Position numbers and translations under genes: made by a program. Below the pieces are notes generated by a model. The model saw only the letters and a list, made by a program, of their open reading frames with translations, was not told the origin of the DNA and searched no databases. From Rhizomucor pusillus (Eukaryota > Mucoromycota > Mucoromycetes > Mucorales > Lichtheimiaceae), in NCBI GenBank assembly GCA_900175165.2, contig FWWN02000350.1:365-46060 (forward strand): a stretch of DNA of 45,696 nucleotides. Reading direction: 5' to 3'. Below are positions 1 to 10,396 of the stretch, one piece after another; position 1 is the first letter of the stretch; each line of letters starts with the position of its first letter.

Positions 1-208
1 ATTCCACAGGTTTAAATTTGCCTTGTTTGTGGTGCAATTTTATGCTCCAAACGACAACTGTTTTTTGAAAATACAGTATTTCACCAAAGCGCCAAATGCA
101 ATGATCCGCCAAAAACCCCGATCTTGCTGTAGTTTACCACTTCCCATTTTGAGACAATTTAAACCTGTCAAATCTTTTTTTTTTCCTGCTTGCTACTGCT
201 CTGCTGCA

Positions 209-1840
209 ATGTGGATCCAGCGTCTGCGAGATGCGCTGAACATTGACTTTCCGAGTCAACGACAACTCGAGAACCTCCAGTACTACAAATACGCTGCTGT
301 GGACAAGTCCTATGTCACAAAGTACATTCTTCGACATTACTGGAACTGGGCAATCACCTTGTTTCCAGTGTGGATAGCGTAAGTTCTCGAGTGCAGTCAG
401 TCAACGACACTTACAGATATACAAACGTACGTCTTTAGACCGAATTTGATAACACTGATAGGACTGCTGTTCATAGTCTTCAACGTATTGCTTGTATTGA
501 TATACGTCCCCGACCTCGAAACAGATGCGCCTAGCTGGATATACTTTAGCTTCGCTGCTGGTCTGTGGCTGTATTCTACGTTTGACAACGTAGATGGAAA
601 ACAGGCCCGGAGGACGGGGACGTCGTCGCCGCTGGGAGAACTCTTCGATCATGGCTGCGATGCACTTAATACTACCTTTGTTACTATCCTCCAGTGCGCT
701 GCACTCGGCCTTGGGCACACATCTCATTCTGCGATTATGCTTATGACAACGGTTGCTGGTTTTTACTTTTCGACTGCTGAAGAGTATTACACCCAAGTCT
801 TGTACCTTGGCATTGTTAATGGTCCTACTGAGGGTATTATTCTTACGTGCCTGGCGTTTATCTGGTCTGGATTCTATGGTGAGTCAAAGATGAATGGTTA
901 AGGCGACAGGCATGGTGCTTACAAAAAGGTTGAAAGGCGCTTCGTCTTGGCAAACGCCGCTAAGCAAAGGCTTGCCATTTATTGCGCCGCTTTTCCCAGA
1001 AGGCACTACAGCAGCCAGTCTCTTTGTATGGTCAACGGTCTTCTTCTTCTTTCTGACAGTGTTGCCTACATGGTAAGTCGGTGACACTGCTAGTTAGCAG
1101 CAAACCATGACCTATCGCTCAGCTTGATCGAACTTCCTTAGCTGTTGGTCCATATACAATGTCTGCCGCGACAAGACTTGGGATCCACTGCAAGCATTCA
1201 CCGACGTCTGTTTTCCGATTGCAGTCTTTGCGCTAGCAGAATACTGCTGGCTTCTTTCCCCGTATTCGATCATATTCAAAGATCAACATCTATGCCTCTT
1301 TGCGCTGACAGTAGGCATTCTGTTTGGATTGATGGCTTCTAGCATTATCCTCGCCCATTTAACAAAATCGCCTTATCCAAACCTTGCTGGCTTTGTAATG
1401 CCAGTTGTCGCAGTTGCCATCCTCGTAAATGCACCGCTCTTGATCAATGTGTAAGTGGCGTCGATCTCCTAGGAGACAAATCGCGTTTTTTCCTATCTAA
1501 CTGAGATACCTGCAGCAAAATTATCTCCCCAGGGTTCGAATATTTTTTGCTTTGGATAATGTTTCTCGGCGCATGCGCCTTTTACTATGTATGGGCTTCC
1601 CTGGTTATCGATGGCTTTTGCGGATATCTAGGAATTCGATGTCTTTCTATCCAAAAGCGGCCGAGACAAACAGACCAAGTATTATCAGTACAAGGTAAAC
1701 GCTTTCACTGCAAACAGTATTTGTGCGTCTTTGAAACTCAAATATGTTACATAGTTGACGATGCTCTGCTTGATTCTGAAGAACGAGGGACCAACATTGT
1801 CGCCGGACACAGTCCGCAAAAGCATAACACTATCCACTAA
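209..1840 (+). CDS. EPT1: CDP-alcohol phosphotransferase (choline/ethanolaminephosphotransferase, EPT1/CPT1 family)
   Basis: This enzyme transfers phosphocholine or phosphoethanolamine from the CDP-alcohol to diacylglycerol, the last step of the Kennedy pathway, in ER or Golgi membranes. I join six exons (209-378, 439-878, 910-1072, 1142-1450, 1516-1694, 1755-1840) to give 448 aa, near the family's 390-420. The CDP-alcohol phosphatidyltransferase signature DG..AR...G...D...D is complete at about residues 109-131 (DGKQAR, then GELFDHGCD). Several hydrophobic segments follow, up to about residue 410. The start at 209 gives the family-typical N terminus, with a YKY motif before the first membrane segment. 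The second intron is only 31 bases. The last intron (60 bases) keeps frame, so its retention would also be translatable. Choline versus ethanolamine preference cannot be read from the sequence; a dual-specificity enzyme is possible. Confidence 0.93.
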
Positions 1841-2094
1841 ACTTGTATCCTATATTACCTACCACCGCCTTAGACGTTGCGCAGTATTGCATAGTACTGC
1901 CCATTTTAGTTCCTGATATTGCTCACATCTGTTCACTATTTGTACATTAATTGGTTGTATATGTATGTTGTTGTACTAGATAGACTAGACTACATTGTAA
2001 TGATCATCTACAGTTTTGTATTTTCCAGCTCCCATCTACCTGCTAGCTAAAATGCAGTTATACATGTCTGATTATTTTTGGTCCCAAAATTAAC

Positions 2095-2967
2095 TTAGTC
2101 AGCCTTTGATGCTGCTTCTTTTTCTTTTCGCTTTTCCAAGTAACGCTCTGCCTTTGCGTTATCGACAGCGGTAGCCATGCGGCGAGAATACAAGTACATG
2201 AGAACGATGGCGCCGATACCAGCCCAGAACCAAGGGTTTCTGGATGCCAAAGAGAGATCGTAAACAATATATTCAGACAAACTGATCAGGCAACTTACTT
2301 GAGAGGGTCCTCGATCTTGACAATCTCCACATCAATTACCAGCGGCGAGTTAGCTGCCAGAAGAAGCATCGTTAACAAATTGATACCAGGGTTTAATCAT
2401 AATAACTTACGAGGAACAACGTCGGGTATACCAAGTTCGCCATATCCTTTAAATAAATCAAATCAGGAATCAGCTTATAAGAACAAAGAGACTCGTATTT
2501 GCTTACCCATATCTGAAGGTATAAGGATACGACGGATTTCACCTTCGCACATGCCCTTGATGCCCTTTTCGAGACCGTTGATCATCTTGTCCCGACCTAC
2601 ACAGAGGTTAGCTGATATCACTCAAGAGCGTTCTACTCTTTGCCTTACCCATCTTGAACTTTTTGGGCTTGCCGCTGGGACGGGTATCTTCAAAAGGAGT
2701 CTCGGCTCCCCACACCGATGCAACGTAGTGTACAGACACCTTGGATATTCCATTGACTTTGCTTTTGCAACTGTCGGCTGGTCGAAGAATAGCTAAAAGT
2801 AAGACAGGTAAGCAAAGCCCGAAAAGCTGTGTGCGCGACCAAGAGTGTCTTGCAGATTGCACTTTACCTCCTCGCAATGTTGTAAACGGAGGCTCCTCCT
2901 CTGCTGCCCTGATGATAGAGAGGCTTACGAGTAGACAGGCAATGAGTGATAGTAATCGACACAGCAT
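2095..2967 (-). CDS. Secretory-pathway FKBP-type peptidyl-prolyl isomerase with C-terminal membrane anchor
   Basis: Six exons (2967-2868, 2792-2649, 2596-2507, 2446-2411, 2353-2299, 2239-2095) give 189 aa. Residues 1-21 form a signal peptide. An FKBP domain spans about 30-145 (SVHY, FKMG, GYGELG, PNSPLVIDVEI). A single hydrophobic helix after NPWFW, about 145-165, is followed by a charged tail rich in Lys and Glu. This is the layout of ER-resident FKBPs but with a membrane tether in place of a retention tetrapeptide. FKBPs isomerise Xaa-Pro bonds during protein folding. Several residues that line the FKBP12 drug and substrate pocket are replaced: Trp59 by Leu, Asp37 by Glu and Phe46 by Lys in my hand alignment. 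Catalytic efficiency and FK506 binding may therefore be low. All junctions are in phase. Confidence 0.88.
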
Positions 2968-3314
2968 CTCTGGAACAAGAACAGACGAGAAAGAAGCAAA
3001 GTGTGTAACAAACGATGCGTGATATCTGGAAACGACCTAATATAGAAACTTTGCTCAATCCCGCTTTGTCTAGTTGTTTTGGAGCTATCATATATTGGCT
3101 CGAGCGCTCAATTTCTCAAAGAGAGGCTGTTTGGTATGCACATTGTGTGTTTGAATATATCTTTTGTTCTTCCACTTGCTTTAGAATTAACATAGGGACA
3201 TGATAGCTGCAACGCTGCTGGGACAGTACAAAAACAGGAAATTCTTTCCATTTTCGGCTTTTGTGCTGTGTTCAGTAAGCACTTCAAGAATTGAAAAAGA
3301 ATCCGTTATGATCG
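2968..3314. other. Spacer: FKBP upstream region and cyclin-Q 3' region
   Basis: This 347-base stretch lies between the FKBP start codon and the stop of the next minus-strand gene. It must hold the FKBP promoter and the cyclin-Q 3' untranslated region. I see no gene, tRNA or repeat in it. Confidence 0.6.
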
Positions 3315-4772
3315 TTATTGCTGCTTTAATTGACTTTGTGAAGAAGATGATGGAGGGGTTACTCGGTTGTACAAATCAAGCAGGTCTCCTACCACGTCTG
3401 ATATGGCCCTTTAAGTTGGCATGGAAAAGGAACATGCTTCGAGAAAGCTTGCTTACCTCGAACAGATTGCAAGGATATATTATCTGAAGCACCCCACATA
3501 TCCACCCACTTTACATCAAAAAGGCATGAATCAATATCAGAGAATCTCGTGGTATACGTTCACTTTACCTCATGCATTGGCATTGGCAAGTCGACTTGAC
3601 ATGTCTTTATCGCCAGATAGAGACATCCAAGTGCAAGAGCTGCTGTTGAATGTTTATGGTATATTTTTGGTGATGCAATGCTTCAGGGAAAAAGTTAGTT
3701 GTATTTCGTACGTTTTTTTTGGCGAATACAATGTGCTCCTTACCTATCCCAGCAATACATCCAAGCTATTCTTGCAATAGTGCTCAATCCAGGGACCATC
3801 TCTATCCGATGGGAAATAGACCCGCTTAATACAAACATGCGAACCATACATTATGCACCATGAAACTCACCCTGCTCCATCCTCCTCCAAACGTCCTTTT
3901 GTATATTAGCTGTTCCAGACCCTGAGCCAGATGAATTTTGTCGACTCCTATATCGCGGTGGTTGCTCTTCAGATGGCGCCTTGAGCCAATTAACAGCCGC
4001 CATTGCTCGGAGCACATGTAAGCAATATGTGAATGGTAACGATACTTCTAAATCATATCCAAGTGCTCTGACAAGGAACAGTTCGCCTGTGACCAAAGAA
4101 GATCGCATGCGAAAGTATGTCTATCATGTTAAAAAGAATTAGCAACCTAACTTAAAGAAGCTTGAGTGGGCTCCTAGAAGCCATACCTCGTCTACTTTAA
4201 GTAAAGGTCCATCCGGATGATAATATCTATTTCCGAGCGGTGTAAAGGTCGGGATCCTTTTCGGAAATGCTATACCATGATTTTACCTATAGCTAACGTT
4301 GACAACGTCGCGCACTTTTCGCGGTACATCTGTGGTTTTGCAAGCCAAAAGCATACACGTGGTTGCTAATAGCTAACGCGACGCATTAGTATAATTTAAC
4401 GCTACTCCAAAAAATTTGCATACATACCTTTTCATTGGTGTACAACGGCATGCTTTCGTTTACAAAGTGTCCGTTCCTCGGTGAAGCACGTCCGATATGT
4501 GACGCCATGAAAATCTGAAAGCGGTTGTAAAAGACGATAGCCGTAGCAGTTGTACGTACAGGACTTGCAATACAAACACTGATCGTCAGTGTGCATCGTG
4601 GCCGATCGCCTCGTATAGGAACTTACAGATCTAGCATAGCTCCGGCATGTCTAAAGTAGTCGATCGTCGCTAGATTGGATATTAAGGGTATCTGATAGCG
4701 TGCTCCATTGCTTTGCGACGATGAGGATAAGGTGGGGACATTTTGTTCTTCAATGCCATTCTTAGTTGACAT
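3315..4772 (-). CDS. Cyclin-Q (FAM58A)-like cyclin, probable CDK10-type partner
   Basis: Nine exons (4772-4627, 4563-4428, 4372-4287, 4226-4187, 4120-3871, 3765-3744, 3680-3569, 3508-3457, 3388-3315) give 305 aa, every junction in phase. The cyclin box is clear: TATAIVFYNRF, then LLATTCMLLACKTTD, then RKVRDVVNVSYRYYHPDGP. The order and wording match human cyclin-Q, which activates CDK10. The second cyclin fold follows with ELFLVRALGYDLEVSLPFTY and, after a Ser/Gly/Arg-rich insert (about 165-200), TAALALGCLYLAIKTCQ. It ends with DLLDLYN and a Ser/Gln tail. Exon 6 is only 22 bases and supplies the conserved AW..CWD helix. The start at 4772 is the first ATG in frame. The CDK partner is inferred from the family; cyclins L and K fit less well. 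Confidence 0.88.
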
Positions 4773-5160
4773 TTCTCTGTGTATGCGTGCGGTTATGTGC
4801 GGGAGGGAGAGAGCCTTTTGATGTCAGACGAACAGTCAGACAGATATGCCCTACGATCAAGGTCTTACCCACGTTTTGTGTAAACACAATACGAGCGATA
4901 CACGTGTTTTATAGCTGCTTGGTAACTATAATGTCATTTGGTTCAGGAAGTCTAACATGGAGAAAACACGGTGTCACTTGTAATTTTCTCAGAATAGCGT
5001 GTTCTTTATCCAAACAAAGTTGATCGATGCAAGAAAGTATACAAGGTTGTTTTAATCAATTCTTATTGCAGTGGTTCATCGTCATTTTTCGGCTGGAATG
5101 CATTTTACAGTATGCTTGACAAAAGTTTATTGGAACATGCAGTTGGATAAGAATGACGAT
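4773..5160. other. Spacer: cyclin-Q promoter and La 3' region
   Basis: These 388 bases separate two minus-strand genes. They must hold the cyclin-Q promoter and the La 3' untranslated region. Short open frames here have no recognisable similarity. No RNA gene was seen. Confidence 0.6.
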
Positions 5161-6232
5161 TTATGCTTCTTGCTTTGCTGGTTCCTCCTCCTTCTTATCG
5201 GTTGCAGCATTGGAAGTAGTTTCAGCAGTCTTGTCTTCTTGCTTCTTCTCCTCGTTTTCTTCCCATCTGGGCTTCTTGTTCTTTCTGTTCTTGTTGTCAA
5301 ATTTTGGCTGTTTGTTTGATCTGAATGCGTTGAACTGGTACTTCCGCTTATTTTGTCGTGGCTGATCTTTGTACTGCTCTGCTTTCTCATCCAAGTATTG
5401 TTTTCTGTGATGGTTTCAGTCAATCGACATATCTTGCGTTCGATGATGACTGAAACTAATTACTTACTTGGTCTTCAAGAGCAGCTCAGTGTCCTTATAT
5501 TTGATCGACTTTTTAGCTACTTCCTGGGCTTGCTCTGGTGTCTCAAATTCAATATATGCGCTGTCCTGCAAAAAATCATCCAATTCAGCATTTTGGCATG
5601 TACTTTCACTTTCCAAAGATCTCACGTTACCTTGAGTTTATAGGGCTTCTCATCGTGTTTGCGCAACCGTACGCATACAACTTTGCCGTACTGATTGAAC
5701 AGTTCTTCAATCTCATCCTGAAGCTCGAACATGGCAGTCACTGGATCTTCGGCTCCTTCATCGACTAAAGGAAATCCTTTCTGTTTGCGCAAAAAATGGG
5801 AATTATCTTAACAATGTACCCTTCTTTTCCTCTTTCCTCCCAGTAGAACATACAGCATAGATGGAGCAGGGTACAGACTTCTTCTCGACGACCTTGGTCT
5901 TTCTTCGTACGCGCTTGCCTTCCTCATCGATCTCGATCAGATCAGAAGGTTGTTCCTTAAGTGCTTCAACAACGGTGTTGTAATCTTTAGTGTACCACTG
6001 CATCTTTTTGAAGCCTGCGATCTTCTCCAACGACACCCCTACGATGCAAACATATACGCGATCAGCTTGAATGACTCACGTGAGTCGGGAACCGTTCTTT
6101 AGACTTACAGCCTTGAGGATCCTTGCGGGACTCGTTCCAAAGATACTTGTCATATGGCAGGTTGGAGTCACTAAAGTAGAACTCGATTTGCTTCTTGACC
6201 TTTTGCTTAACGTCGGGTTTGGTCTCGCTCAT
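5161..6232 (-). CDS. LHP1: La protein homologue (RNA polymerase III transcript chaperone)
   Basis: Five exons (6232-6109, 6038-5854, 5780-5631, 5565-5468, 5404-5161) give 266 aa, close to yeast Lhp1. La proteins bind the 3' UUU-OH ends of nascent tRNA precursors and other Pol III transcripts in the nucleus, protect them and help them fold. Residues 5-95 form the La motif (KKQIEFYFSDSNLPYDKYLW, GWVSLEKIAGFKKM). An RRM follows at about 104-185 (SIYAKGF, then LFNQYGKVVCVRLRK, then SAYIEFETPEQA). The last 70 residues are Lys/Arg/Glu-rich, as in the family's basic tail. There is no second RRM, which agrees with fungal rather than animal La. The first in-frame ATG is 6232. Confidence 0.94.
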
Positions 6233-7592
6233 GGTTTTAACGTGCAAGCTAAAAAGTGGGCGCTTTGGCCTTCAAGCGTGGCTTTTTTCGTGCTTTGCTG
6301 AGCATTATAATGACCACTTCGTGTCTGGGGACCTGGAGCGAGTTTTAACTGTGCTGCATAGAAGTATTGTATCCATGGTTACAACATCCAAGGCAATTAT
6401 GGCATAATGCTAATAACTTTTTCTACAATGATGTATTAAAGTAAAACAGGTAGACCAACAAAATATGAAATCAAAACGAAACTTAGTCTCTATAAAATTC
6501 AAGTGGTGGCTAGGTTGTCTTCACAGGAGGGCCGCATGTATGCATCGGTTCGATAAACTATCATGCCAACTATAAGATTGATAGCATCGATATTGCGGCA
6601 ATGAAGCACTAGATGTTTACAGTAACTTAATGGTAGGAGATAGGAAGGACACGAGGAAGTTGTAGGATGTCAAAGATGGTTAATTGGTCCAAAGATGGAC
6701 AAATTCCTTCAGCTGACAGCTTGCTTCCTACGTACCAACTTCCAGGGAAAAATTCTTCGACCTCAATTACAGCGGTACTGACCGTAGATAAAAATCCTCA
6801 AACAGCAAGCGACGAGACTACAACGTGCTTGTGGAACGATGATTGCACTTAACTGTGGCTTTGCATGAAAGGAAAATGATCCAGGTCCTTGGTTACTTTA
6901 GAGCTAATCACGAGGTTGTGGAAATGAAAAACTCTTTTCGTTGGTGTAGTCTGCGGTGTAACCTTGTAGAAAATCCATGACAACGACTCGGCTGTCGACT
7001 CATGTTGCTGGAAAACTAGCTGTGATCAATTACTTGGCATGTCCGTGACATTCTAGCACTAAAACTTTATTAAAGCTTTACCAACGAAACAACAATAAGG
7101 AGAGCAGCACCTAGCAGCAGAGCAAGTCGGTGGAAGGAGGTGATGGCACGGAGCTCCTTGACCCGATGGCGCACACAAAAGATCGGAGCAGTCAATGAAT
7201 GCAGATCTGCGCCAAATTTGTATGAGACCAAAGGGAAACTTTTGCGCTTTCTCCCTCTTTTTTTGTTCCCTGCTCTCCTCTCTCCATACACTCCTTTTCC
7301 CTTAGAGCATCAGTTACGCACCATCCACGCGCACAGAGAAAAGAGGCGACAAGAGGAACATACACAAACATATACGCGCATATAACCCAAACGCACACTT
7401 TCCGACCTGTCTGTCCTGGCAAAAGGAGCTAGAGAGAGGGAGGCATAGCTTTAATTGGGCATGCCACTTTTGCTTATATAAAATAACAATTGTTTCTTGG
7501 CCCTTTTTCTTCTTCTTCTTTCCATTTGATCTGATCCACAGTTTGACAGCTTTCTTCTCTCTTTTTTATTGTTTTCCTCGGCCACGTCGACA
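6233..7592. other. Gene-poor spacer between La and the membrane-protein gene
   Basis: This 1.36 kb stretch separates the divergent La and membrane-protein genes and must contain both promoters. The longest open frames (for example 61 codons at 6667-6852 +) lack recognisable domains or convincing splice partners. I found no tRNA-like A and B boxes. The right 150 bases are pyrimidine-rich and include a TATA-like box, as expected for a promoter and 5' leader. Confidence 0.5.
7475..7482 (+). promoter_or_regulatory. TATA-like box upstream of the 7593 gene
   Basis: TATATAAA lies 111 bases before the ATG at 7593 and is followed by a CT-rich leader (about 7490-7580), a common arrangement at fungal transcription starts. 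Function is inferred from position only. Confidence 0.45.
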
Positions 7593-8612
7593 ATGTATCA
7601 ACCCGACGAGCACGAAATTATTTCTGAAATCATCAGCGTCGCGTGCATCACTGCCGTGTCGCTCTTATTCGGCCGCAAGGCCGCAAGCATTGAACGGCCG
7701 CTGTACTATATCCGTGGGGTCTTGCTAGCTCTATACGGCACCACATGGGCGTTCAGCATTATCGCTTGTATGGCCACCAGCACTAACAACGGCAACATCA
7801 TCTCCTGCTCTCTCAGTCTTTACAATTGCATTCTTGTCTACACTCTTTCCAAAATTCTCTTGTACCTTTACTTTATCGAAAAGGTGAGTGCAAGCAACTG
7901 CAGTGTTTATTCCTCTAATAACTGCTGAACTTACACTCTCAAAATTCAAACGTAGATTTACATCACTTCGGCACCAAAGGCAAAACGCATGCGGACTCCT
8001 CTTTACTTGATCAACCTCGGCCTTCTGGTGCCTTACATTGGTTTGATCGCTTTGATGGTCAACTATCGAATCGCACTCGTCAATGAAGCGTATCCGTTCC
8101 ATTGCACCATCGGATTCCAACTTCCAGCAACAGCTGCAACCCTCGGCTACGATGCATTGATTTCGCTCTTGTACACAGGCATCTTTGCGAAATACGCCTT
8201 ATTCCCCAGCACCGCCCAGCAAACTGCTCAGCAGGCATCTTCCCTTCGCTTGATCGCCAAGCGCACGATCGTCGCCACTCTGGTCTCCTTAGCAACTACA
8301 GCAATCAACTACTGCGTCCTCATTAGCCTTGATGGCCAAGAGCGTGGTTTGCTTGCCTCCAGTATTTGCTCTCTGGATATCACTATTGTCGTGTGCGCTG
8401 TCCATTGGGGTAAGTCCTCGTCGCATAGAGAAAATAATGCAAAAGTGTGAGAAAATACTCAAACGTATCCATTCTTTCTTGTAGTTGCTACGCATCCATC
8501 TGAAATGCAATGCACCGTAAAGGCCATGCAAAAGGGTGGAGCTGATAAGCCGATGAAGCTAGAAATCAAGCAGCATCAAGAAGTCGTCGTCTTATCCGAA
8601 CTTGCTCCATAA
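7593..8612 (+). CDS. Multi-pass (about seven-helix) membrane protein of unknown function
   Basis: Three exons (7593-7883, 7956-8409, 8485-8612) give 290 aa, in phase throughout. I count about seven hydrophobic segments, centred near residues 18, 48, 80, 118, 155, 205 and 235. Short polar loops and a hydrophilic C-terminal tail of about 45 residues complete it. There is no signal peptide; the N terminus (MYQPDEHEI) is short and acidic, which suggests it is outside the cytosol. A conserved-looking stretch, RLIAKRTIVATLVSLATTA, opens the sixth helix. I recognise the general look of lineage-specific 7TM proteins annotated as hypothetical in Mucoromycota, but no defined GPCR family motif. A receptor role is possible but not shown. 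It stands alone between minus-strand genes. Confidence 0.8.
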
Positions 8613-8806
8613 ACTGGTTTATGGAGACTTCAACAAAATGAAACAAATATACGTTTTAAGTATATAATTTTTTCTTTTACTAGTACATTACGTTGATCTT
8701 CCTTCTATTTAAATTATTAAATCTTATTCCAGTCTCAGTATCCATGCTGTCAGTTAGTAAAAGTATAGCAAAAAATCGCTGATATTGATCTCCAATTCTA
8801 TTGTTT

Positions 8807-10290
8807 TTATTTTTTGACAACTTGCACAACATCTTCGTCATTGACTTGATGATTAATACCCACTCGCTGCGGGTTGTGTTTCGTTGAAGTGCCCTATTGT
8901 TGTTAACGGAACATGTCAGTTCTCCTATTTAGGGAGAAAAGAAAAAAAGATTTTTCCTTACCCAAACAAGTGCATATCGGAAACTGTCGACCAGACTCCT
9001 GTGAATTGCATGGCATACGTGCTCGATTGTGGCGCCATTTCGTACGATAAGTCCATCTTCAAAATCTGGGTATTCTCCTCTTCTCTTTGTGTACACACGC
9101 ATCAGGTTTAACTTTTTCCAGATCGATTCCACCAGGAAATCAATGTTAAGGTCTTGCTCGCAGGATACTACGACTGTATCCGGCTCACGAGCTAGTTTGT
9201 CGACTTCCTCCATGGTGATCTGATCAATTTTGTTGTAGCACTAGCACGACAAGGCAAGGACATGTTAGAATCGTAAAGTTTTTGCAGTAGGTTCATCTCG
9301 AGAAACATACGTAGATACATTTGATGTAGCGCCGATTGCCCAAAATAACATCAATGAACTGATCCACTGTGATATCTTCACGAATGACAATATCTGCATT
9401 GAATATCTCTACACAAAACAAAGAGGATCTGTCAAACAACAGTTGGCGGTGGAAGAAGGGTTTTTGTTGATCTCCTTACTGTAGTCGTGAAGAATGTTTT
9501 GTACCATTTTAGCATCCAGGTGGTTTAACTTTACTGTTGCATTGAAGCTAATACCACCCGCCTTTTTGATCTTGAAAGAGACATTGGGGAAACTCTGGTT
9601 CAGTCGAATGCCGACCGCCTCTAATTCGGCTTCCAAAAGTTGCCTGCATCTAAGGGTTAGCAAACCTGTGATCGCTTATGCAAGTTCAAATATATACCTC
9701 TGTTGACTAGATTTTGTCGCGTCCAACATCATCAAGATGATATCTGCAGTACGAGCTACGGCAATGACCTGCCGACCACGTCCCTTGCCCTGGGAAGCTC
9801 CTTCAATGATACCCGGCAAATCAAGGAGTTGGATGGTTGCTCCTTTGTAGTTGAACTTTCCAGGAACACACGTTAACGTTGTAAACTCATACGCTGCCGC
9901 TACAGACTCGGTCGTTGTCAATTTCGACAGGAGCGTGGACTTGCCGACAGAAGGGAAACCGATCATAACAACACGGGCATCGCCCGATTTCATAACATCG
10001 AAACCTTCACCCTAGCAGCCGCCGCTCTGTTAAGCTCTTGATTCTCCTCGACTCTTTTACCCTGTATTAAGCATACCTTTTCCGATTTGGTGCTTGAACC
10101 TTCAATGAGCTGTGCACGATATTTGGCAAGCTTTGCCTTCAGCAAACCAAGATGGTACTCGGTTGCTTTTTTGGCAAGTCATGAGAATGGGATCGTTCAC
10201 TGACAAATCAGCTCGAAAAGGCCTACCCTTATTCTTTTGAGTACGCTTGATTTCAGTCTCGATATCTGCGATCTTTTCTAATATGCCCAT
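8807..10290 (-). CDS. RBG1: Developmentally regulated GTP-binding protein, DRG1/RBG1 subfamily
   Basis: Seven exons (10290-10227, 10165-10077, 10011-9698, 9643-9480, 9408-9311, 9240-8962, 8893-8807) give 364 aa, matching the family's 365-369. DRG1 with its DFRP partner binds translating ribosomes and relieves pausing. Visible parts are the N-terminal helix-turn-helix ([18 protein letters not shown]), the P loop GFPSVGKS near residue 70, switch [11 protein letters not shown] and the guanine-specificity box NKID. A C-terminal TGS domain ends in [10 protein letters not shown]. The extra S5D2L helical insertion after G3 is present. The wording is DRG1 rather than DRG2: the N terminus is [13 protein letters not shown] and [16 protein letters not shown] is close to human DRG1. 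It starts only 106 bases beyond the Dis3 stop on the same strand. Confidence 0.96.
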
Positions 10291-10396
10291 TGTGCAAGTC
10301 TACGAGAGAAGCGGTTCTGGGTTTCAGAGAGGAGGAGAGAGGAGCCACAGATCAACTTTGCAAGCGACGGGCCAGTGTTTTTATTGCCATCATTAT

